DNA of 11,209 nt from Phoronis ovalis (Eukaryota; Phoronida; Phoronidae): NCBI GenBank assembly GCA_028565635.1, contig JAOXYB010055401.1:1-11209 (forward strand), given 5' to 3'. The notes beneath the pieces were generated by a model that was not told the origin of the DNA, searched no databases, and was given only the letters and a program-made list of their open reading frames with translations. The position numbers were made by a program, and so were the translations under genes. This document shows positions 11,178 to 11,209 of the stretch, one piece after another (position 1 is the stretch's first letter; each line of letters starts with the position of its first letter).

Positions 11178-11209
11178 CATTGTACTAGTCAAACAGGCGT
11201 TACTGGCTG
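11112..11209 (+). repeat. 22-nt exact direct repeat of the PWWP2 coding end in its 3' flank, cut by the window end
   Basis: GTCAAACAGGCGTTACTGGC plus TG occurs at 11112-11133 (coding) and again at 11188-11209 (after the stop), 76 bases apart. The second copy reaches the last base of the window, so the true length of the duplication is unknown. Confidence 0.9.

Overview
The window is genomic DNA from an AT-rich, intron-bearing animal, most likely a marine-type invertebrate; the phylum cannot be decided from the sequence. Evidence for this: GT-AG introns, two metazoan gene families (a DOCK180-type Rac activator and a PWWP2 chromatin reader), a strong Kozak start, AATAAA polyadenylation signals, a MITE-like transposon and many minisatellites. 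I see no prokaryotic operons, RNA genes or CRISPR.

Layout: 1-2031 is the 3' part of a long intron of the first gene. It holds a ~700 bp element with inverted ends and clustered AATAATCGCCCC repeats. 2032-7495 holds the last ten coding exons (377 codons plus stop) of a DOCK1/2/5-class gene on the + strand. I assembled these from splice sites, reading-frame continuity and family similarity. The first four exons encode the C-terminal catalytic lobe of the DHR-2 GEF domain. The last six encode a disordered Ser/Pro/basic tail with a Crk-type PxLPxK motif. Its introns contain a 24-nt array touching a splice acceptor, a 31-nt array of 13 copies, and a decayed tandem copy of an exon end with its splice donor. 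7496-~8815 is the probable 3' UTR, whose first part is a ~52-nt minisatellite that begins inside the last codons of the gene. ~8815-9401 is a short intergenic region with the promoter of the second gene. 9402-11177 is a complete two-exon, 537-residue PWWP2A/B orthologue on the + strand, and the final 32 bases are the start of its 3' UTR.

The two genes are head to tail and functionally unrelated: DOCK with ELMO and Crk activates Rac at the plasma membrane, while PWWP2 proteins act on nucleosomes in the nucleus. The most unusual property of the locus is its load of independent tandem duplications. Several of them touch gene structure: a splice donor, a splice acceptor, the end of the DOCK reading frame and possibly the end of the PWWP2 frame. 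I did not find evidence for a wholly new biological system.
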